Part shown: in pieces, positions 4,618-7,693 of the stretch
How positions within the stretch are numbered: position 1 is the stretch's first letter
Layout: each line of letters opens with the position of its first letter
DNA from: an uncultured Blautia sp.
Lineage (GTDB): Bacteria > Bacillota > Clostridia > Lachnospirales > Lachnospiraceae
Length of the DNA stretch: 7,693 bases
NCBI GenBank assembly: GCA_900539525.1
Contig: UQCM01000095.1
Location: forward strand, 1 to 7,693
Direction: 5' to 3'
Notes under the pieces: generated by a model
What the model was told of the DNA's origin: nothing
The model's input: the letters and a program-made list of their open reading frames with translations, nothing else
The model's database searches: none
Position numbers and translations under genes: made by a program

Positions 4618-4666
4618 GCGTAAAATTATGGGCAGTCTGTCCATTACCTTTGCGCGGCATTTTTTT
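4618..4666 (+). terminator. Terminator of the THF riboswitch expression platform
   Basis: GCGTAAA (4618-4624) pairs with TTTGCGC (4649-4655), and an inner stem ATGGGCA (4628-4634) pairs with TGTCCAT (4638-4644). A run of seven T follows (4660-4666). Alternative pairings are visible: ATAAT (4598-4602) with ATTAT (4625-4629) plus CGC (4605-4607) with GCG (4618-4620) would be an antiterminator that destroys P2 and the pseudoknot of the aptamer. That would make it an OFF switch for THF (inference). Confidence 0.78.
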
Positions 4667-4723
4667 GCCCAAAAACAGTAAAATCCCGTAGAATATGCGG
4701 AAAATGAAAGGAGATTTTTTATT

Positions 4724-6409
4724 ATGGGTTACAAATCAGACATCGAAATTGCACAGGAGACAACCATGTCCCCAATTACCGAAATTGCAGCAAAAGCAGG
4801 TATTGATGAGAAATACCTGGAGCAGTACGGCAAGTACAAAGCAAAGATCGACTACAATCTGTTAAAAGAAACAGATAAGGAAGATGGCAAGCTGATCCTG
4901 GTTACAGCAATCAACCCGACACCGGCAGGAGAAGGAAAGACTACAACAACCGTTGGTTTGGCTGATGGTATGCAGAAGCTTGGCAAAAATGTTATGGTTG
5001 CTCTGCGTGAGCCATCTCTGGGACCTGTATTCGGAGTTAAAGGCGGTGCCGCAGGCGGTGGATATGCACAGGTAGTTCCGATGGAGGACATCAATCTTCA
5101 TTTCACAGGTGACTTCCATGCGATCGGTGCAGCAAACAACCTGCTGGCTGCTATGATCGATAACCATATCTTCCAGGGTAATGCGTTAAATATTGACCCG
5201 AGAAAGATCACATGGAGAAGATGTGTGGATATGAATGACCGTCAGCTCCGTAACGTAGTAGACGGACTGGGCGGAAGAACGAACGGTATGCCGAGAGAGG
5301 ATGGCTATGATATCACTGTAGCATCTGAGATCATGGCAGTTCTTTGTCTGGCAAGTGACATCACAGACCTGAAAGCAAGACTTTCCAGAATCATCATTGG
5401 ATATACCTATGGCAAGCCATCAGAGCAGAAACCGGTTACTGCTGGTGATCTGCATGCAGAAGGAGCTATGACAGCACTTCTGAAGGATGCACTGAAACCG
5501 AACCTGGTTCAGACACTGGAGCATGTGCCTGCAATCGTTCATGGCGGTCCATTCGCTAATATTGCTCACGGATGTAACTCTGTAACTGCTACAAAGATGG
5601 CTATGAAGCTTGCTGATTATACCATCACAGAGGCAGGATTCGGCGCTGACCTCGGTGCTGAGAAATTCCTGGATATCAAGTGCCGTATGGCAGGGCTGAA
5701 GCCAAATGCAGTTGTTATCGTAGCTACTGTTCGTGCTCTGAAATACAATGGTGGTGTTGCAAAGGCAGATCTGAATAATGAGAATCTGGAAGCACTTGAG
5801 AAGGGACTCCCGAACCTGCTGAAACACGTAAGCAATATCAAAAATGTATACAAACTGCCATGTGTTGTTGCAATCAATGCATTCCCGACCGATACAAAAG
5901 CAGAACTGGATCTGGTTGAGGAAAAATGTAAGGAACTGGGTGTTAATGTTGCTCTGTCTGAAGTATGGGCTAAGGGCGGCGAAGGCGGTGTTGCCTTAGC
6001 TGAGAAGGTTCTGGAACTGGTAGAGCAGCCGAATGACTTCACATATTCCTATGAGCTTGAAGGAAGCATTGAAGATAAGCTGAATGCGATCGTTCAGAAG
6101 ATTTACGGTGGTAAGAGAGTTGTTCTGACAGCAAATGCTCAGAAACAGGCAAAACAGTTAGAAGAAATGGGATTTGGAAACTGCCCGATCTGTGTTGCCA
6201 AGACACAGTACAGCTTAACAGACGACCAGACAAAGCTGGGTGCACCGACTGATTTCGAGGTAACCGTACGCAATCTGAAGATTTCTGCAGGCGCAGGCTT
6301 TATCGTTGCTCTGACAGGCGAGATCATGACAATGCCAGGTCTTCCAAAGGTTCCGGCTGCTGAGAAGATCGATGTTGATGAGAACGGAAAGATTACAGGA
6401 TTGTTCTAA
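4724..6409 (+). CDS. fhs: Formate-tetrahydrofolate ligase (10-formyl-THF synthetase)
   Basis: A cytosolic enzyme that joins formate to tetrahydrofolate with ATP to give 10-formyl-THF, used for purine synthesis, formyl-Met-tRNA and, in acetogens, the methyl branch of the Wood-Ljungdahl pathway. The 561-residue length is close to the usual 556-560 for the bacterial enzyme. Visible motifs are the nucleotide-binding loop PTPAGEGKTT (65-74), the signature EPSLGPVFGVKGGAAGGGYAQV (96-117), then EDINLHFTGD (121-130), and the C-terminal GEIMTMPGLPKVPAA. The start has AAAGGAG (4707-4713) ten bases upstream. It is a single-gene unit: its leader carries ZTP and THF riboswitches and a strong terminator follows. 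Codons look well adapted and the frame is intact, as expected for a highly expressed gene. Confidence 0.98.
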   Translation: MGYKSDIEIAQETTMSPITEIAAKAGIDEKYLEQYGKYKAKIDYNLLKETDKEDGKLILVTAINPTPAGEGKTTTTVGLADGMQKLGKNVMVALREPSLGPVFGVKGGAAGGGYAQVVPMEDINLHFTGDFHAIGAANNLLAAMIDNHIFQGNALNIDPRKITWRRCVDMNDRQLRNVVDGLGGRTNGMPREDGYDITVASEIMAVLCLASDITDLKARLSRIIIGYTYGKPSEQKPVTAGDLHAEGAMTALLKDALKPNLVQTLEHVPAIVHGGPFANIAHGCNSVTATKMAMKLADYTITEAGFGADLGAEKFLDIKCRMAGLKPNAVVIVATVRALKYNGGVAKADLNNENLEALEKGLPNLLKHVSNIKNVYKLPCVVAINAFPTDTKAELDLVEEKCKELGVNVALSEVWAKGGEGGVALAEKVLELVEQPNDFTYSYELEGSIEDKLNAIVQKIYGGKRVVLTANAQKQAKQLEEMGFGNCPICVAKTQYSLTDDQTKLGAPTDFEVTVRNLKISAGAGFIVALTGEIMTMPGLPKVPAAEKIDVDENGKITGLF

Positions 6410-6468
6410 ATCCATGTAAGGGTTATTGTCCATAGAGCGGCAGTGACCGTATCAGAAGGAAATAAAAG

Positions 6469-6497
6469 CGGCGCTGCATACAACGCAGCGCCGTTTT
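6469..6497 (+). terminator. Terminator of fhs
   Basis: CGGCGCTGC (6469-6477) is perfectly complementary to GCAGCGCCG (6485-6493) around a 7-base loop, followed by TTTT and preceded by AAAA. This is a strong intrinsic terminator that cuts fhs off from the downstream channel gene. Confidence 0.9.
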
Positions 6498-6523
6498 GTA
6501 TCACAGACAGTGTTATCTTGAAG

Positions 6524-6705
6524 CAAGTATGCTAGTATAGCGTCTCGAAAATAACTACACCAATCACTTGTCTGCTTCTCCGATTGCACAGGTCAAAAAT
6601 CCTCAGCGTAGCCCGCTACGCCTACGTTTTTTGACCAGCACACTCGAAAAAGCATTCTGCGCGATTTGTCCAGTTATTTATCGATCGCTTACTAGGGGGT
6701 ACTTG
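6524..6705. repeat. Long (about 182-bp) imperfect palindrome between fhs and the FNT channel gene
   Basis: Nested complementary blocks run from the ends to the centre: CAAGTA/TACTTG (6524-6529 with 6700-6705), CTAGTA/TACTAG (6532-6537 with 6690-6695), GCG/CGC (6540-6542 with 6686-6688), CGA/TCG, AAATAACT/AGTTATTT (6549-6556 with 6672-6679), partial matches through 6557-6590, GGTCAAAAA/TTTTTGACC (6591-6599 with 6628-6636), and GCGTAG/CTACGC (6606-6611 with 6616-6621) around a CCCG loop. No open reading frame is contained. It may be a MITE-like element or a long hairpin RNA. It fills most of the gene-free stretch 6410-6785; the rest is the fhs terminator and a leader with small hairpins (e.g. 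GAATC/GATTC, 6705-6709 with 6718-6722). Confidence 0.75.
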
Positions 6706-6785
6706 AATCAGTCAGAAGATTCAGGAATCATCTACTGACAGGATACACTTACATATGATGTAAAGGGAAAGGTGGATATCGAATT

Positions 6786-7559
6786 ATGTTTGGTGAGGAA
6801 TATCAGGCAGTCTGTAATGCGGCAAAGAACAAGCTGAAGCTTTTGGAAACGAATCTTCCGGGATATTGCACATCGTCTTTTCTGGCAGGTTTGTATATCG
6901 CTTTCGGAAGTATCCTCATGGGATTTGTAGGTGGATATTTTACAGCGGGCGGCTCTTATGCGACAAAACTGGTATGTGGATTTGTATTCTCTGTGGGATT
7001 GTGTTTTGTCATCATGGCAGGTGCAGAGCTTTTTACAGGGAATAATCTTGTGATGGCCTGTGCGGCATTAAAAAAGGAAATCAGCTGGGGGAAGGCTGTA
7101 AAGCTTTGGGTAGTCTGCTATCTGGGAAACCTGGTTGGTTCCATAGTGGGTGCAGTCCTTTTTACAATGACTGGAATTCCGGGGGGCGGAGACGTAGGAG
7201 CATTTTTTGGAAACGCAGCTGCTGCAAAAATGGCAGGTGCACCTCTTCAGTTATTTGCGAAGGCAATCCTGTGTAATGTCTGCGTTTGTATAGCAATCTG
7301 GTGCAGTATCAAGTTAAAGACAGAAGGAGCAAAACTCGTTATGGCTTTCTGTGGAGTTACCACATTTGTAACCTGCGGATTTGAACACAGTATCGCAAAT
7401 ATGACATTTATGACGATTGGCCTTTTGAATCCGAACGGTGCTGCGGTAAGTATTGGTGGATTTTTCTACAATCTGGCGATTGTTACGCTGGGGAATATGG
7501 TCGGTGGAATTCTGTTCGTCGCAGTTCCGTATTACCTGATTTCCAGAAATAAGAAGTAA
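6786..7559 (+). CDS. Formate/nitrite transporter (FNT) family channel, probably a formate channel
   Basis: A 257-residue six-helix membrane protein of the FNT family, which forms pentamers of aquaporin-like pores passing small monovalent anions. Motifs: the AGAELFTGNN signature (78-87), YLGNLVGS (112-119), ILCNVCVCIAIW (161-172) and CGFEHSIANM (197-206), with the central pore histidine at His201. Hydrophobic segments are spread over the whole length, with a short polar tail RNKK. The family includes formate (FocA/FdhC), nitrite (NirC) and hydrosulfide (HSC) channels, which cannot be told apart safely by eye. Position after fhs favours formate (inference). The start is preceded by AAAGGTGG (6768-6775), ten bases away. 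A -10-like TATGAT (6754-6759) lacks a good -35, so its promoter is uncertain. It is a separate transcription unit from fhs. Confidence 0.93.
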   Translation: MFGEEYQAVCNAAKNKLKLLETNLPGYCTSSFLAGLYIAFGSILMGFVGGYFTAGGSYATKLVCGFVFSVGLCFVIMAGAELFTGNNLVMACAALKKEISWGKAVKLWVVCYLGNLVGSIVGAVLFTMTGIPGGGDVGAFFGNAAAAKMAGAPLQLFAKAILCNVCVCIAIWCSIKLKTEGAKLVMAFCGVTTFVTCGFEHSIANMTFMTIGLLNPNGAAVSIGGFFYNLAIVTLGNMVGGILFVAVPYYLISRNKK

Positions 7560-7612
7560 CACGGATATTGTTGTTCAAACGTCAGCCAATGTATCATGTT
7601 AAAAAATGGTAA

Positions 7613-7640
7613 AGAGCTCTCACCTCAGGGTGAGAGCTCT
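7613..7640. repeat. Perfect 12-bp hairpin after the FNT gene
   Basis: AGAGCTCTCACC (7613-7624) is perfectly complementary to 7629-7640 around loop TCAG. It is not followed by a T tract on the plus strand. On the minus strand, the hairpin is followed by TTACCATTTTTT, so it could stop transcription entering from the right. It may also stabilise the 3' end of the channel mRNA. Confidence 0.6.
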
Positions 7641-7656
7641 CAGACTGTAGACAAAG

Positions 7657-7683
7657 TCCCGCACTTCTGTGCGGGATTTTTCT
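7657..7683 (+). terminator. Terminator of the FNT channel gene
   Basis: TCCCGCAC (7657-7664) pairs perfectly with GTGCGGGA (7669-7676) around loop TTCT, followed by five T and TCT. This is a strong intrinsic terminator, about 100 bases past the stop codon. Confidence 0.9.
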
Positions 7684-7693
7684 ATACCAAATG

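Noticed and set aside
5420..6042. Overlapping minus-strand reading frames of 135 and 141 codons within fhs
   Set aside because: They are antisense shadows of a strongly conserved gene with biased codon use; their translations show no recognisable family.

Overview
The window looks like chromosomal DNA from a strictly anaerobic, low-to-mid-GC Firmicute, most likely a gut Lachnospiraceae (Blautia/Dorea/Ruminococcus type). Grounds: strong AAGGAGG-type ribosome binding sites, TTGACA/TATAAT-type promoters, U-rich intrinsic terminators, a clostridial feoA-feoA-feoB-Cys-rich-peptide cluster, and an fhs gene behind riboswitches. The species assignment is inference.

Layout. (1) 85-289: a tRNA-Leu(UAG) with its own promoter and terminator, followed by palindromic intergenic DNA. 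(2) 400-4163: an iron-uptake locus. A short DtxR-family regulator (minus strand) diverges from feoA1, feoA2, feoB and a 57-residue FeoB-associated Cys-rich membrane peptide (plus strand). Three near-identical palindromes, TTAGC-N4-GCTAA, are placed as iron-regulator operators: one between the -35 and -10 of the feo promoter, one just after its start, and one overlapping the 5' end of feoB. (3) 4171-4250: intergenic hairpins. (4) 4306-6493: fhs (formate-tetrahydrofolate ligase) behind a leader that I read as two riboswitches in series. A ZTP (pfl-type) aptamer with its own terminator is followed by a tetrahydrofolate (THF-I) aptamer with a second terminator. (5) 6524-6705: a roughly 180-bp imperfect palindrome without a gene. 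(6) 6786-7559: a formate/nitrite-family channel, probably a formate channel given its position after fhs, followed by two hairpins, the second a strong terminator.

How the parts work together. The feo genes import Fe(II), and the divergent regulator has iron-type ligands (Met, Cys, Glu, His), so it is the natural candidate to bind the three operators when iron is replete. Fhs makes 10-formyl-THF from formate, THF and ATP, and the downstream channel may supply or release formate. ZTP signals shortage of 10-formyl-THF and THF is the substrate of Fhs, so the double leader would let one transcript read both. The tandem leader is the most interesting element. Both aptamers appear to have a strand copied into the adjoining expression platform.
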